A stretch of DNA of 64,000 bases from Meiothermus sp. GTDB taxonomy: Bacteria; Deinococcota; Deinococci; Deinococcales; Thermaceae. How positions within the stretch are numbered: position 1 is the first letter of the stretch; the number at the start of each line of letters is the position of its first letter. The position numbers were made by a program, and so were the translations under genes. Of this stretch, positions 19,439-28,757 are shown piece by piece. The stretch covers positions 1 to 64,000 of the forward strand of contig NZ_JANXCG010000012.1 of the NCBI RefSeq assembly GCF_025060375.1, written 5' to 3'. The notes under the pieces were generated by a model that worked only from the letters and a program-made list of their open reading frames with translations, searched no databases and was not told the origin of the DNA.

Positions 19439-20674
19439 ATGCGGAATTGGCTTTTATCCCTGGTTTTGCTCCTCGGTTCCCTGGGAATGGCCCAGTCCGG
19501 AAAACTGGAGATTTTCTCCTGGTGGGCCGGTGATGAGGGTCCAGCCCTGCAAGCCCTCATTGACCTGTACAAGCGGCGCTACCCAAACGTGGAGGTTATC
19601 AACGCCACGGTGACTGGGGGCGCAGGGGTCAACGCCCGGGCGGTGCTCAAGACCCGGATGCTGGGGGGTGATCCCCCGGACAGCTTCCAGGTGCACGCTG
19701 GGCAGGAGCTGATTGGCACCTGGGTGGTGGCCGACCGGATGGAGGATCTAACCCCCCTCTTCCGCCAGGAAGGCTGGCTGGATAAGTTCCCTAAGGGGCT
19801 CATAGAGCTTATCTCCTACAAAGGCAAGATCTACAGCGTTCCGGTGAACATTCACCGCTCCAATGTGATGTGGTACATTCCGGCCAAGCTGCGGGAGTGG
19901 GGTGTACAGCCGCCCAAGACCTGGGCTGAGTTCCTCACCGTTTGCCGAACCCTGAAGGGCAAGGGTCTAGAGGCCCCATTGGCCCTTGGCGAAAACTGGA
20001 CGCAACAGCACCTTTGGGAGTCGGTAGCCCTGGGGGTGCTGGGTGCGGCCGACTACGCTAACCTTTGGACCGGTAAGCTCCGCTTTACTGACCCCAAGGC
20101 GGTAGCGGTGTGGAATACCTTTGGCCAGGTTCTGGACTGCGCCAATAAGGACGCTGCTGGCCTCTCCTGGCAGCAGGCGGTAGACCGAATGCTGGAAGGT
20201 AAGGCTGCCTTCAACATCATGGGCGACTGGGCGGCGGGCTACATGACCACCACCAAGGGCCTCAAGCCCGGTCAGGACTTCGGCTGGGCCCCTGCGCCAA
20301 GTACTGCGGGTGTGTTCATGATGCTCTCCGACTCCTTTGGCCTGCCCAAAGGGGTGAAAAACCGCACCAACACCATCAACTGGCTGCGCCTTTTGGGTTC
20401 CAAAGAGGGGCAGGATACCTTCAACCCCCTCAAGGGATCCATTGCTGCCCGCACCGACTCTGACCCCAGCAAGTACAACGCCTACCTGCAGTCCGCGATG
20501 CGCGACTGGAGGACCAACCGCATCGTGGGTTCGCTGGTGCACGGTGCGGTGGCTCCAGAGTCCTTCATGAGCCAGTTTGGCACGGTGATGGAGATCTACC
20601 TCTCCAGCCGCAACGCCCAGGCGGCGGCCAACGCGGCTCAGGCCATCGCCAACCAGGTACGGTTGGGTCAGTAA
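19439..20674 (+). CDS. Glucose/mannose ABC transporter substrate-binding protein
   Basis: The 411-residue precursor has a signal peptide ([20 protein letters not shown]). The mature sequence [20 protein letters not shown], then [30 protein letters not shown] and [20 protein letters not shown], closely matches the Thermus thermophilus glucose-binding protein as I recall it, including the sugar-contacting tryptophans. It captures sugar outside the membrane for the two permeases that follow. The ATG at 19439 has aaaaaaggagg 8 nt upstream; the longer frame from 19202 overlaps the ROK gene. Confidence 0.92.
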   Translation: MRNWLLSLVLLLGSLGMAQSGKLEIFSWWAGDEGPALQALIDLYKRRYPNVEVINATVTGGAGVNARAVLKTRMLGGDPPDSFQVHAGQELIGTWVVADRMEDLTPLFRQEGWLDKFPKGLIELISYKGKIYSVPVNIHRSNVMWYIPAKLREWGVQPPKTWAEFLTVCRTLKGKGLEAPLALGENWTQQHLWESVALGVLGAADYANLWTGKLRFTDPKAVAVWNTFGQVLDCANKDAAGLSWQQAVDRMLEGKAAFNIMGDWAAGYMTTTKGLKPGQDFGWAPAPSTAGVFMMLSDSFGLPKGVKNRTNTINWLRLLGSKEGQDTFNPLKGSIAARTDSDPSKYNAYLQSAMRDWRTNRIVGSLVHGAVAPESFMSQFGTVMEIYLSSRNAQAAANAAQAIANQVRLGQ

Positions 20675-20681
20675 TTTCCTT

Positions 20682-20714
20682 GGGGCGGGCCCAGCAAAGG
20701 GCCCGCCCCTTTTT
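20682..20714 (+). terminator. Strong intrinsic terminator or attenuator after the sugar-binding protein
   Basis: A perfect 11-bp stem (ggggcgggccc / gggcccgcccc, loop agcaaa) is followed by TTTTT. It is placed between the binding-protein gene and the permease genes of one operon, so it should leave binding protein in large excess over permease. Confidence 0.85.
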
Positions 20715-20755
20715 CAGAACACCGGGTGAAAGCCCGGTAAGGCTACGAGGCTGCA

Positions 20756-21880
20756 ATGCGCTGGTTCAGAAACAAAGACACCCTCTATGGGTTCCTGGTA
20801 CTCCTGCCTTCGCTGGTTCTGCTGGGTGTTTTCGTCTACGGCTTCATCCTGCAGACTTTTCTGACCTCCCTCACCGACTGGGGGCGGGACCCCACCCAGG
20901 CCCTCTCGGCCAACCCTCAGATCAACCTGATCGGTTTTGAGAACTACCGTGAACTCTTCACCGGTTTTGTAGATGCGCGCTTTCGCCAGGACCTGGTCAA
21001 CACCTTCTTCTTTACCCTTTTTTTTATCCTGGGCTGCATAGGGTTGGGCTTAGGCCTGGCCATCGCCCTGGACCGGGCGCCGCGAGGTGAAGGCTTTTTC
21101 CGCACGGTCTTTCTCTTCCCAATGTCCCTCTCCTTTATTGTGACCGGCACCATTTGGCGCTGGATGCTGCAGCCTGAGGGGGGGGTCAACCAGCTTCCCA
21201 CCCTGGTAGGTCTTCCCAAGGGGACGTTTGCCTGGCTCACCAGCCGCGATCAAGTCTGGCGTTTTAGTTGGAATGACCTACCCTTTTTCACGGGGCTGAC
21301 TGTGGGATTGGTGCTCCTTTTGGTCGCCATAGCGGCTTTCCGGGCAGGGGAGCGGAAGAGGGGTTTGATGGCCTCGGTTTCGGCGGGTGTGTTGTTCCTT
21401 TGGGCCTTTACCCTTGGTCGGGCCCTGAAGCCCCTGCCCTACGATGAACTGCACGGGTTTAACCTGGCCTTCATCGGCATCATCCTGGCGGCGGTTTGGC
21501 AGATGTCGGGCTATACTATGGCCCTTTACCTGGCAGGGTTGCGGGGCATACCCGAGGAGCTCCGGGAGGCTGCCCGGGTGGACGGGGCCACCGAGTGGCA
21601 GCTTTACCGGCACGTCATCCTGCCCATGCTGGCCCCCATCACCCTCTCAGCGGTGATCATCCTAGGGCATATCTCGCTCAAAATCTTCGATCTGGTCTTT
21701 GCAATGGCTGGAGCCGACAACGCCCCCACCGATGTGCCGGCCCTGCTGATGTACCTCACCACTTTCCGGGCTAACCAGATTGCCAAGGGAGCGGCCATCG
21801 GGATGGTGCTTTTGGTCATGGTGGCTTTGGTGATTGTGCCCTACCTGTACCGCCAGCTCAAGGGGGAGGTGCGCAGATGA
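20756..21880 (+). CDS. Glucose/mannose ABC transporter permease, MalF type
   Basis: The 374-residue protein has six or more membrane segments, with the first at residues about 15-35. The EAA motif for ATPase contact is [20 protein letters not shown] near residue 260. A loop with [20 protein letters not shown] precedes two further helices, giving a protein longer than MalG-type partners. It starts at ATG 20756 after the attenuator and overlaps the next permease in ATGA. No ATPase gene belongs to this operon; a shared MalK-like subunit elsewhere is expected. Confidence 0.92.
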   Translation: MRWFRNKDTLYGFLVLLPSLVLLGVFVYGFILQTFLTSLTDWGRDPTQALSANPQINLIGFENYRELFTGFVDARFRQDLVNTFFFTLFFILGCIGLGLGLAIALDRAPRGEGFFRTVFLFPMSLSFIVTGTIWRWMLQPEGGVNQLPTLVGLPKGTFAWLTSRDQVWRFSWNDLPFFTGLTVGLVLLLVAIAAFRAGERKRGLMASVSAGVLFLWAFTLGRALKPLPYDELHGFNLAFIGIILAAVWQMSGYTMALYLAGLRGIPEELREAARVDGATEWQLYRHVILPMLAPITLSAVIILGHISLKIFDLVFAMAGADNAPTDVPALLMYLTTFRANQIAKGAAIGMVLLVMVALVIVPYLYRQLKGEVRR

Positions 21881-22689
21881 TAGGCCGTGCCCTTCAGTAC
21901 ACCTTTCTCCTTTTGGCTACGCTGTTCTTCCTGCTGCCGGTCTATCTGGTGGTGGTCACTGCCTTCAAGGAGCCTTCGGCTATCAGTTTAAGCACCACCT
22001 GGCAACTGCCTGACCGTTGGTACTGGGAGAGTTTTGCGCAGGCCTGGAACGCCTTTTTGCCAAAGCTACAGAACAGCTTTTTCCTCACCGTCACCGCTAC
22101 CCTTCTCTCGGCCGTTCTAGGCTCACTGAACGGGTATGTGCTGGCCAAGTGGCGTTTCCCTGGGGCCAACATCGTCTTTCCCCTGATGCTTTTTGGTATG
22201 TTCATCCCTTACCAGGCGGTGCTGATACCGCTGTTTCAGTTTGTTCGTGATATTGGGCTAGGGGGGAGTCTTTGGGGATTGATTCTTGTGCATGTGGTGT
22301 ATGGCCTGCCCATCACCACCCTTATCTTCCGCAACTACTACGCGGAGATTCCCGACGAGTTGGTGGAGGCGGCCCGGATAGACGGCGCCGGTTTTTTTGG
22401 TATTTATCGCAGAATTGTCCTACCCCTATCGTTGCCTGGGTTTGTGGTGGTGATTATCTGGCAGTTCACCCAGATCTGGAACGAGTTTCTGTTCGCTGTG
22501 ACGCTGGTGAGCAGTCCAGCCAACCAGCCCATCACCGTTGCCTTAGCCCAGCTTGCGGGGGGTGAGGCGGTAAAGTGGAACCTGCCCATGGCTGGGGCCT
22601 TGTTGGCAGCTCTGCCCACGCTTCTGGTCTACATCTTCTTGGGGCGCTACTTCATTCGGGGCCTTCTGGCAGGCTCGGTGAAGGGGTAG
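21877..22689 (+). CDS. Glucose/mannose ABC transporter permease, MalG type
   Basis: The 270-residue membrane protein has about six transmembrane segments and the EAA motif [20 protein letters not shown] followed by VLPLSLPG. It pairs with the preceding permease. The ATG overlaps the previous stop, so the pair is translationally coupled. The C-terminus ([17 protein letters not shown]) is typical of carbohydrate-uptake family 1 permeases. Confidence 0.93.
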   Translation: MIGRALQYTFLLLATLFFLLPVYLVVVTAFKEPSAISLSTTWQLPDRWYWESFAQAWNAFLPKLQNSFFLTVTATLLSAVLGSLNGYVLAKWRFPGANIVFPLMLFGMFIPYQAVLIPLFQFVRDIGLGGSLWGLILVHVVYGLPITTLIFRNYYAEIPDELVEAARIDGAGFFGIYRRIVLPLSLPGFVVVIIWQFTQIWNEFLFAVTLVSSPANQPITVALAQLAGGEAVKWNLPMAGALLAALPTLLVYIFLGRYFIRGLLAGSVKG

Positions 22690-22732
22690 ACCGAGGGGGA
22701 GCTGCTATGATGGGGGAGGTTTTGGAGGTGCT

Positions 22733-23248
22733 ATGAAGCGGGTATTTGCCTTGCTTGCGGTTGTGGTAGGTTTGGCCCTTGCCCAGGTCCCGGCGTATCC
22801 AGAGAACACCGTGGGGGTAGGGTATGGGGTGGGTCGGGGGCTCATACTGCAGGGCAGTACGGGCCTGCCCCTGAGCCCTTTGGGCATTGACACCGGTCTG
22901 GATTTTGAGGCTATCGTACCGACGAGCTTTGATAACCTCGAGGTCTGGGCCCTTTTCAAGCTCAACCTTTTTCCGGCGCTTGTGGTGGCCGACCTCCCGC
23001 TTTCGGCAGGGCTGGCTTTGGATTTGAGCTACAACACCCAAAGCCGCCTGCTGGGGTTGCATCTGGGGCCCATCGCCAGCCTGGAGATTCCAGGAGGAGC
23101 CCTTTCGGGGTACGTGGGTTTGGGCTATGAAGGGGGTTTCAACCTGGCCTATGGCCTGGGGGGTCGGCTCTACCTGGAGCCAATCGCCCTGGAGGTGGGC
23201 CTGTCCGACCGCTACCCCCTTAAGGTGGCCTTGGTCTACCTTTGGTAG
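22733..23248 (+). CDS. Exported protein of unknown function, beta-rich
   Basis: The 171-residue protein has a clear signal peptide (MKRVFALLAVVVGLALAQ) and a mature part of alternating Gly-rich strands (VGVGYGVGRGLILQGSTGL, LSGYVGLGYEGGFNLAYGLG, RLYLEPIALEVGL), suggesting a small beta-barrel or outer-envelope protein. A ggagg Shine-Dalgarno lies before the ATG at 22733. It follows the sugar permease by 43 nt but may have its own promoter. Two other proteins in the window (29892 and 36770) have the same general make-up. Confidence 0.75.
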   Translation: MKRVFALLAVVVGLALAQVPAYPENTVGVGYGVGRGLILQGSTGLPLSPLGIDTGLDFEAIVPTSFDNLEVWALFKLNLFPALVVADLPLSAGLALDLSYNTQSRLLGLHLGPIASLEIPGGALSGYVGLGYEGGFNLAYGLGGRLYLEPIALEVGLSDRYPLKVALVYLW

Positions 23249-23254
23249 GGTCCC

Positions 23255-24187
23255 CTAGCCGCCCGGCCTCTCCGGGCGGCCTTGCTTTCCCATGTACACC
23301 TGGCCTAAGGCGTAGGCCACCGACAGGGCCCTGTCGTAGTGCATCCGAAGCGGCCCCAGCAGAGTGAGTTCTCCTACCCGGTCGCTCAATCCAATTCCAG
23401 CCTGTACCAGTGAGATGCCCTCCTCCTCGCCTACCCGGATGTTCATGCCGCCGGGTGGGGTGAGGGTGGCGTCGCCAGGGCTCTCAAAGACCGCGATGGC
23501 CTGGCGCAAGAAGGCTGGGTTCTGCGCCTCAGGTTGGCTCAGAAGCAGGGCCATACCCTCGCGGTACTCCTCCGGGCTGCCCTGGGCAAAGGCCCGTGCA
23601 ACCGACTCGTAGAGCTCCAGCATGGCCGGGGTGCTGGCCCTGAGCGACTCAGAACTGCGGAACATCCAGCGTTCGGCCTCGGCGAGCTGGGCTTCGGTAG
23701 GGGTGAAGGAGAGCTCGAGCCGAGCCTCCCGCACCTTTCCCCCCTCTAAAACCGCCACGGCCAGCACCTGACCTGGCGTAAGGGTGGAAAGGTGCACCTG
23801 CAAGGGCCGGGGGGTCTTGCGTGGTTTGAGCCGGAGCATCGCCGGGTAGCCCGATAGCTTAGAGGCCACCTGGACCAGAAGGGCTTCACGCCGCGCCCCC
23901 GCCCCCTCCAGCACCTGGGCTAGCTTGTCCAGGGTGGCCTGGGGTAGGGGTTGGGGCGGCAATTTGGAAAGGGCGTAGTGGCGGAAACCGGCCCGCGTGG
24001 GTATGCGCCCGGAAGAGGCGTGGGGCTTGCTGATAAAGCCCTGCTGCTCGAGCTCTATGAGCTCATAGCGCACGGTGGCGGGCGACAGCGAGAGGCGCTC
24101 CGCTAGGGTTCCCGAGGCCACTGGGGCCCGGGTCTCTATGTATTGGCCCACCAATAGATGCAATATGCGCCGCTGCCGCTCCGTCAT
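23255..24187 (-). CDS. hrcA: Heat-inducible transcription repressor HrcA
   Basis: The protein is about 310 residues. The winged-helix start (MTERQRRILHLLVGQYIETR, then SLSPATVRYELIELEQQGFI and KPHASSGRIPTRAGFRHY) is diagnostic of HrcA, which represses chaperone operons by binding CIRCE. The C-terminal part with GGMNIRVGEEEGISLVQAGI and LTLLGPLRMHYDRALS also fits. I chose ATG 24187, where the family begins; a GTG at 24238 is possible. I found no CIRCE element near it or elsewhere in the window, so its targets lie outside. Confidence 0.9.
   Translation of the reverse strand: MTERQRRILHLLVGQYIETRAPVASGTLAERLSLSPATVRYELIELEQQGFISKPHASSGRIPTRAGFRHYALSKLPPQPLPQATLDKLAQVLEGAGARREALLVQVASKLSGYPAMLRLKPRKTPRPLQVHLSTLTPGQVLAVAVLEGGKVREARLELSFTPTEAQLAEAERWMFRSSESLRASTPAMLELYESVARAFAQGSPEEYREGMALLLSQPEAQNPAFLRQAIAVFESPGDATLTPPGGMNIRVGEEEGISLVQAGIGLSDRVGELTLLGPLRMHYDRALSVAYALGQVYMGKQGRPERPGG
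23258..23280 (+). terminator. Hairpin overlapping the 3' end of hrcA
   Basis: The stem GCCGCCCGG (23258-23266) pairs with CCGGGCGGC (23272-23280), followed on the plus strand by cttgcttt. It would terminate the exported-protein gene ending at 23248. On the other strand the same bases encode the last residues of HrcA (PERPGG). Confidence 0.6.
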
Positions 24188-24332
24188 CCCCCTGACCAGT
24201 TTAGGTCCAAATTCCCTTTGGGGGTAGGATAGCTGCACAAACTAAAAGGTCAGTTTTGCTGGTGCGATTTGTCAAAATCGCCGGTCTTATTGCAAAAAGT
24301 GTCCGTTCTTATGGAAGATCGTAATGCTATAA

Positions 24333-24361
24333 GGACACATATGTCCAAAAAGTTATTGACA
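24333..24361. promoter_or_regulatory. Dyad GGACA-N4-TGTCC and -35 box upstream of amt
   Basis: The perfect inverted repeat GGACA-cata-TGTCC (24333-24346) lies 10 nt before a consensus TTGACA (24356-24361). The -10 would fall at TAGCCT (24379-24384), a weak match at 17-nt spacing. A further half-site GTGTCC lies near 24300, and TTGCAAAAA occurs at both 24290 and 24364. This is the likely control region of amt-glnB; the regulator is unknown. Confidence 0.5.
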
Positions 24362-24407
24362 TTTTGCAAAAATGCGGGTAGCCTCATGTGCAGGAGGTGA
24401 AGGGTTG

Positions 24408-25769
24408 ATGAAAAACCTTCGACTGCCCTTGTTCGTGTTGGGGCTACTGGGGGGTCTGGCGCTGGCTGAGGACCCTGCGATGAGCGCCGCCGACACTGCC
24501 TGGATGTTGGTGGCGACGGGGCTGGTGCTCCTCATGACCCCTGCCCTGGCCTTCTTCTACGGGGGGCTGGTGCGCTCCAAGAACGTTCTCAACACCATGA
24601 TGATGAGCTTCTCGGCCCTGGGGTTTGTGGGGGTGGCCTGGGCCCTTCTGGGCTACAGCCTGGCCCTCTCGGGGGAGGGCAACTTCATTGGGGACCTGCG
24701 TTTCGCTTTCTTGAGCAACGTGGGCCTCGAGAACAGCGGCGCCATTGCCTCCATCACCATTCCCCACCTGCTTTGGATGGTTTTCCAGGGCACCTTCGCC
24801 ATCATCACCGCAGCCTTGGTTTCGGGGGCAATTGTGGAGCGGATGCGCTTTCCGGCCTTCCTGCTCTTCATCACCCTTTGGAGCCTGGTGGTCTACGCAC
24901 CCATCGCCAAGTGGGTCTGGGGTGGTGGCTTTTTGGCTGACCTAGGGGCCTGGGACTTTGCCGGGGGTACGGTGGTGCACATCAACGCGGGCATCGCGGC
25001 GCTGGTTGCGGCGCTCGTGCTGGGACCGCGCAAGGACTTCGGCCGTCAGGCCATCCTGCCCCACAATGTTCCGTTTGTGCTCCTGGGGGCGGCTTTCCTC
25101 TGGTTCGGCTGGTTTGGTTTCAACGCGGGCAGCGCCTGGGCGGCGAACGCCACTGCTGGGCTGGCCCTGGCCAACACCATTTTGGCCCCGGCGGCTACCC
25201 TGGTGGTCTGGTCGCTTCTGGACCTGTTCCGTACCGGCCGGGTTACCGCGGTGGGCCTGGCCACGGCGATTGTGGTAGGCCTGGTGGTCATCACCCCTGC
25301 GGCGGCTTTCGTCGCCCCCATCTATGCCCTGGCCATGGGGGCGATTGGGGCCTTCCCCAGCTACTTTGTGCTCCTTTGGCGGGCTAAAAGTGGCCTGGAC
25401 GACTCCCTGGACGTGTTTGCTGCGCACGGCGTAGCGGGCATGGCCGGTGCGGTCTTGACCGGGGTCTTCGCCCAGGAGTCCGTTAACGGGCTTTTCAACG
25501 GTCTCATCGCGGGCAACCCGGCCCAGGTGCTGATACAGGCCTTTGCGGTTTTGATCGCGGTGGTCTACAGCGCTGGGATGACCTTCTTGCTCCTCAAGCT
25601 GGTGGGGCTTCTGACCGCCCTCAAGGCCTCGCCGAAAGAGGAGGGGCTTGGGATGGACGTCACCCAGCACGGCGAGGAGGCCTACACCAGTGGGGAAGGG
25701 GCGATCCTGGTGCGCAGTGAGGCGCCCAAGCCCTCGGCTCAGCCCAAGCCGGTAGGGGGCACCGATTAG
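24408..25769 (+). CDS. amt: Ammonium transporter
   Basis: The 453-residue protein has a signal-like first helix (LPLFVLGLLGGLALAE) and eleven further membrane segments. Amt signatures are ALAFFYGGLVRSKNVLNTMM, DFAGGTVVHINAGIAAL and HGVAGMAGAVLTGVF, carrying the twin pore histidines (in VVHINAG and AAHGVAG). It conducts ammonium inward when nitrogen is scarce. The ATG at 24408 follows aggaggtga by about 8 nt; the frame is open to 24372. The polar C-terminal tail, with a SAQPKP run, is where the PII protein encoded next would dock. Confidence 0.95.
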   Translation: MKNLRLPLFVLGLLGGLALAEDPAMSAADTAWMLVATGLVLLMTPALAFFYGGLVRSKNVLNTMMMSFSALGFVGVAWALLGYSLALSGEGNFIGDLRFAFLSNVGLENSGAIASITIPHLLWMVFQGTFAIITAALVSGAIVERMRFPAFLLFITLWSLVVYAPIAKWVWGGGFLADLGAWDFAGGTVVHINAGIAALVAALVLGPRKDFGRQAILPHNVPFVLLGAAFLWFGWFGFNAGSAWAANATAGLALANTILAPAATLVVWSLLDLFRTGRVTAVGLATAIVVGLVVITPAAAFVAPIYALAMGAIGAFPSYFVLLWRAKSGLDDSLDVFAAHGVAGMAGAVLTGVFAQESVNGLFNGLIAGNPAQVLIQAFAVLIAVVYSAGMTFLLLKLVGLLTALKASPKEEGLGMDVTQHGEEAYTSGEGAILVRSEAPKPSAQPKPVGGTD

Positions 25770-25778
25770 GAGGTCGGC

Positions 25779-26129
25779 ATGAAGCTGGTTGTGGCGATTA
25801 TCCGCCCAGAGAAGCTCAACGATGTGCTCGAGGCCCTGTTTAGGGCTGAAGTGCGGGGTCTTTCGATAAGCCGGGTCCAGGGGCACGGAGGGGAGACCGA
25901 GAGGGTAGAGACTTACCGCGGCACCACCGTAAAGATGGAGCTTTCCGAGAAGGTTCGCCTGGAGATTGGGGTTTCCGACCACTTTGTGGAGCCTACGGTG
26001 CGGGCCATCCTGGCCTCGGCGCGCACCGGGGAGGTAGGGGACGGCAAGGTCTTTGTGTTGCCGGTGGAGAAGATTTACCGCATCCGCACCGGCGAGGAGG
26101 ACACCGCTGCGGTGACCCCGGTGGGCTGA
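25779..26129 (+). CDS. glnB: Nitrogen regulatory PII protein
   Basis: The 116-residue PII signal protein binds ATP, ADP and 2-oxoglutarate and blocks Amt when nitrogen is plentiful. Visible are the start MKLVVAIIRPEKLNDVLEAL, the T-loop (residues about 37-55, with Tyr46 in ETYRG), GDGKVFVLPVEKIYRIRTGE with the B-loop, and a C-terminal TAAVTPVG. Position 51, the tyrosine uridylylated in enteric PII, is valine (RGTTVKM), so modification of that site is impossible. It lies 9 nt after amt, the usual pairing. Confidence 0.95.
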   Translation: MKLVVAIIRPEKLNDVLEALFRAEVRGLSISRVQGHGGETERVETYRGTTVKMELSEKVRLEIGVSDHFVEPTVRAILASARTGEVGDGKVFVLPVEKIYRIRTGEEDTAAVTPVG

Positions 26130-26147
26130 TACCCAGGCCCAAAGGGT

Positions 26148-26175
26148 CCCGGTGGGGTAACCCACCGGGCTTTTT
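26148..26175 (+). terminator. Intrinsic terminator after glnB
   Basis: The stem CCCGGTGGG / CCCACCGGG with loop gtaa is followed by cttttt, 19 nt downstream of the glnB stop. Confidence 0.85.
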
Positions 26176-26407
26176 AGTGAGGCGGGCAGCTCGAGGAGGT
26201 TTGAGGTCGAGGCCTACTTCAGCAACCAAGGGCCAGTTGTTCTTCCCTCAACCCAGCCCGAACCCCCTGGCTGTGGGCGACTACCTGCGGATCGCCAAGG
26301 CATCGACGAGCTTTAGCGTGGGCGGCGTACGATGAGCCTTCCTTAGGCTGAGGGGCCCTGCGCCTCCAGGGGGCCGAGGAAGGGGGCTTTTTGGAGGCCG
26401 GCGGCGC
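26176..26407. other. Non-coding or decayed stretch between glnB and the ABC ATPase gene
   Basis: No intact gene is seen. On the plus strand one frame reads through about 45 codons to a TAG at about 26315 (ends ADRQGIDEL) and another ends in RIAKASTSFSVGGVR before a TGA at 26334-26336, which could be remnants of a lost gene. A short GC hairpin (ccctg/caggg) near 26360 could end the ATPase transcript. Nothing else is recognised. Confidence 0.4.
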
Positions 26408-27403
26408 TCAGGCGGGGGTTGCTTGGCCCTGCGCGGTGGCGAAAACCTTTCCGACAACCTCTTCCAGGGCAGGTTCGCGCACCTCGAGGTCGTCCAGAGG
26501 GAGTTCCCCCAGCAGCCGGCTGACCTGGGCCACGAGCTGGTCACGCTGGATGAGGAGCCGGGCCTCCCGCCCTTCCAGGGCTCTGAGCTCTCCGTAGCGC
26601 TCGAGCCGTTCCTTTTCCACGGGCAGGGCGAGCTTTAGGTGGACCTCCCGGTAGGGGGCAAAGCGCTCCAGCAGGCCCGAAAGCGGCCCATCGTAGAACA
26701 AGCGCCCTTGGTGGATCATCAGGACCCGCTCGCACAAGGCGGTGATGTCGGCCATGTAGTGGCTGGTGAGGAGAATGGTGGCCCTGTAGCGTCGGTTGTA
26801 TTCCAGGAGGAACTCACGCACCGCAACCTGGGCGTTCACGTCCAGCCCCAGGGTGGGTTCGTCCAGGAACAAGACCTGGGGGCGGTGCAGCAGGGCGGCC
26901 AGCAACTCGGCCTTCATCCGCTCCCCCAAGCTCAGCTTGCGCACCGGCTGGTGGAGTTTGTCGATTAGGCCCAGCATCTCGCCCAGTTCCCCCACCCGCC
27001 TCTTGAATTCGGCCTCGGGAATCTCGTACACGGCGGCGTTCAGCCGGAGGCTATCGGCCGCTGGCAGGTCCCAGATGAGCTGCTGTTTGTTCCCCATCAC
27101 CAGGGTAATCTTGCGCAAGAAGGCGTATTCCCGCCGAAATGGCTCGTGCCCAGCCACCTCCACCCGGCCCTCGCTGGGGTGGATGAGGCCTGAGAGGAGC
27201 TTTAGGGTGGTGGTCTTCCCGGCCCCGTTGGCCCCAAGAAAACCCACCACCTCCCCGGCCTCAATCCGAAACGAGACCTGCCGTACGGCCTCCACGTGCC
27301 GGTACTGGCGGCGGAAGAAGTGCAGCAGTGTGCCCGTCAGCCCTGGCTCCTTGAGGGCCACAGGGTAGCGCTTGGACAGGTTTTCGGCCCAAATTTGGCT
27401 CAC
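26408..27403 (-). CDS. ABC-2 type transporter ATP-binding protein, without adjacent permeases
   Basis: The 331-residue ATPase begins [20 protein letters not shown] and carries Walker A ([10 protein letters not shown]), the unusual [15 protein letters not shown] loop, signature [11 protein letters not shown], Walker B ([12 protein letters not shown]) and TSHYMADI. The GNKQQLIWD and LSLGERMK segments are typical of the uncharacterised COG4586 export ATPases, which usually sit with two permease genes. None follows here: the next gene downstream is the convergent glnB. TATACT lies seven bases before the GTG start, a leaderless arrangement. Confidence 0.85.
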   Translation of the reverse strand: MSQIWAENLSKRYPVALKEPGLTGTLLHFFRRQYRHVEAVRQVSFRIEAGEVVGFLGANGAGKTTTLKLLSGLIHPSEGRVEVAGHEPFRREYAFLRKITLVMGNKQQLIWDLPAADSLRLNAAVYEIPEAEFKRRVGELGEMLGLIDKLHQPVRKLSLGERMKAELLAALLHRPQVLFLDEPTLGLDVNAQVAVREFLLEYNRRYRATILLTSHYMADITALCERVLMIHQGRLFYDGPLSGLLERFAPYREVHLKLALPVEKERLERYGELRALEGREARLLIQRDQLVAQVSRLLGELPLDDLEVREPALEEVVGKVFATAQGQATPA

Positions 27404-27410
27404 CCCATAG

Positions 27411-27416
27411 AGTATA
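27411..27416 (-). promoter_or_regulatory. Leaderless -10 hexamer of the ABC ATPase gene
   Basis: Minus-strand TATACT is seven bases upstream of the GTG start. The divergent pdxH gene has its own -10 (cataat, 27449-27454), six bases before its ATG, so both genes of the pair appear leaderless. Confidence 0.5.
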
Positions 27417-27460
27417 GCCGGAAAAACAGCCGCCTTTTCACGCGAGGGCATAATGGATTC

Positions 27461-28090
27461 ATGTTCCGCGAGCTCCGCAGTGAGTACACCCGGGGGAGCC
27501 TGAGCGAGGCTGAGGCTGACCCCAATCCCCTCCGGCAGCTCGAGCGGTGGCTTACCGAGGCCATTGAGGCAGGCCTTTACGAGCCCCACGGGATGACCCT
27601 CTCCACGGTGGGCCCCCAGGGGCGGCCCAGCAGCCGGGTTGTGCTGTTGCGAGAGGTGGATGAGGGGGGGCTGGTCTTCTACACCAACTACGAGAGCCGC
27701 AAGGGCCGGGAACTTGCCCAGAACCCCTGGGCCTGCCTCAACTTCTGGTGGCCTACCCTGGAGCGCCAGGTGCGGATAGAAGGCTGGGTGGAGCGGCTTC
27801 CGCCTGAGCGCTCCGACCGCTACTTTGCCGGCCGCCCTTACGAGAGCCAGCTTGGGGCTTGGGCCAGCCCGCAAAGCCAGGTGCTGGCCAGCCGGGAGGA
27901 GCTGGAGGAGCGGCTGGCCCAGTTCAGGGCGCGTTTTCCGAAAGAGGTGCCTCGCCCTCCCCACTGGGGAGGGTACCGCCTGAGGCCCGACTACTTTGAG
28001 TTTTGGCAGGGGCGCCCCAGCCGGCTGCACGACCGGCTGGCCTACCGGCTGACCCAGGCGGGCTGGCAGATTGAACGGTTAGCCCCTTAG
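27461..28090 (+). CDS. pdxH: Pyridoxamine 5'-phosphate oxidase
   Basis: The 209-residue FMN enzyme oxidises pyridoxine or pyridoxamine phosphate to pyridoxal phosphate. Signatures: [71 protein letters not shown] and the C-terminal [20 protein letters not shown]. Start at ATG 27461 with an upstream leaderless -10. It partners functionally with pdxY at 35.7 kb for vitamin B6 salvage. Its stop overlaps that of the convergent phosphoribosyltransferase gene (ttag). Confidence 0.95.
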   Translation: MFRELRSEYTRGSLSEAEADPNPLRQLERWLTEAIEAGLYEPHGMTLSTVGPQGRPSSRVVLLREVDEGGLVFYTNYESRKGRELAQNPWACLNFWWPTLERQVRIEGWVERLPPERSDRYFAGRPYESQLGAWASPQSQVLASREELEERLAQFRARFPKEVPRPPHWGGYRLRPDYFEFWQGRPSRLHDRLAYRLTQAGWQIERLAP

Positions 28091-28737
28091 CTGGAAGGGG
28101 GCCTTTGCAGTAGCCCCAGCACCTCCTCGTCGGAGACCTGGGGGAAGTGCTCGTACCATAGGCCCACCGCACGAAACTCGGCAGGGGTCTTCAGGCAGAC
28201 CACCGCATCGGCCAGTGCCTCTACCTCCCGCAGGATGTCAGGGGGAGCCACCGGCACCGCCACCACCAGCTGGGCAGGCCCTCGGGCTCGAGCGGCGGCG
28301 ATGGCGGCTTTCATGGTGGCCCCGGTGGCCAGCCCGTCGTCTACCAGGAGGACGGTTTTTCCTGCCAGCTCCGGCAGGGGTCTTCCCCCTCGGTAGAGCC
28401 TTTCGCGCCGGAGAAGCTCCTGGGTTTCGCGTGCTTCCACCTGGGCTATGGCCTCAGGGGTGATGCGCAGTTCCCGGACAACCTCCTCGTTGACAACCCG
28501 TCCTCCCCCTGCGGCGATGGCCCCCAGGGCCAGCTCCTCATGGCCGGGGACGCCCAGCTTGCGCACCACCCAGACGTCCAGCGGGGCGCCCAACCTTTGG
28601 GCAATGGGGTGGGCCACCGGAACACCGCCGCGGGGCAAGGCGAAGACCAGCACCTGGGGCACCCGGCCATACCCCAGCGCCACCAGCCGATCGGCCAAAC
28701 GCTCCCCGGCCTGCCGGCGGTCCCGGAAGCGGTCCAT
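28087..28737 (-). CDS. Phosphoribosyltransferase-family protein
   Basis: The 216-residue protein has the PRPP-binding signature [18 protein letters not shown] (about residues 130-147) and an N-terminal [13 protein letters not shown] followed by [20 protein letters not shown]. This arrangement belongs to the uncharacterised COG1926-type phosphoribosyltransferases, often annotated only by family; the base substrate is not known. A TAGAAT lies six bases before the ATG, consistent with a leaderless message. The gene ends with a stop codon overlapping pdxH. Confidence 0.85.
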   Translation of the reverse strand: MDRFRDRRQAGERLADRLVALGYGRVPQVLVFALPRGGVPVAHPIAQRLGAPLDVWVVRKLGVPGHEELALGAIAAGGGRVVNEEVVRELRITPEAIAQVEARETQELLRRERLYRGGRPLPELAGKTVLLVDDGLATGATMKAAIAAARARGPAQLVVAVPVAPPDILREVEALADAVVCLKTPAEFRAVGLWYEHFPQVSDEEVLGLLQRPPSS

Positions 28738-28757
28738 GGGGGTATTCTACGCCGGCC

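Noticed and set aside
24942-26165. A 407-codon open frame on the minus strand over amt and glnB
   Set aside because: Shadow of two well-recognised genes. It is rich in His, Arg and Gln with no domain.
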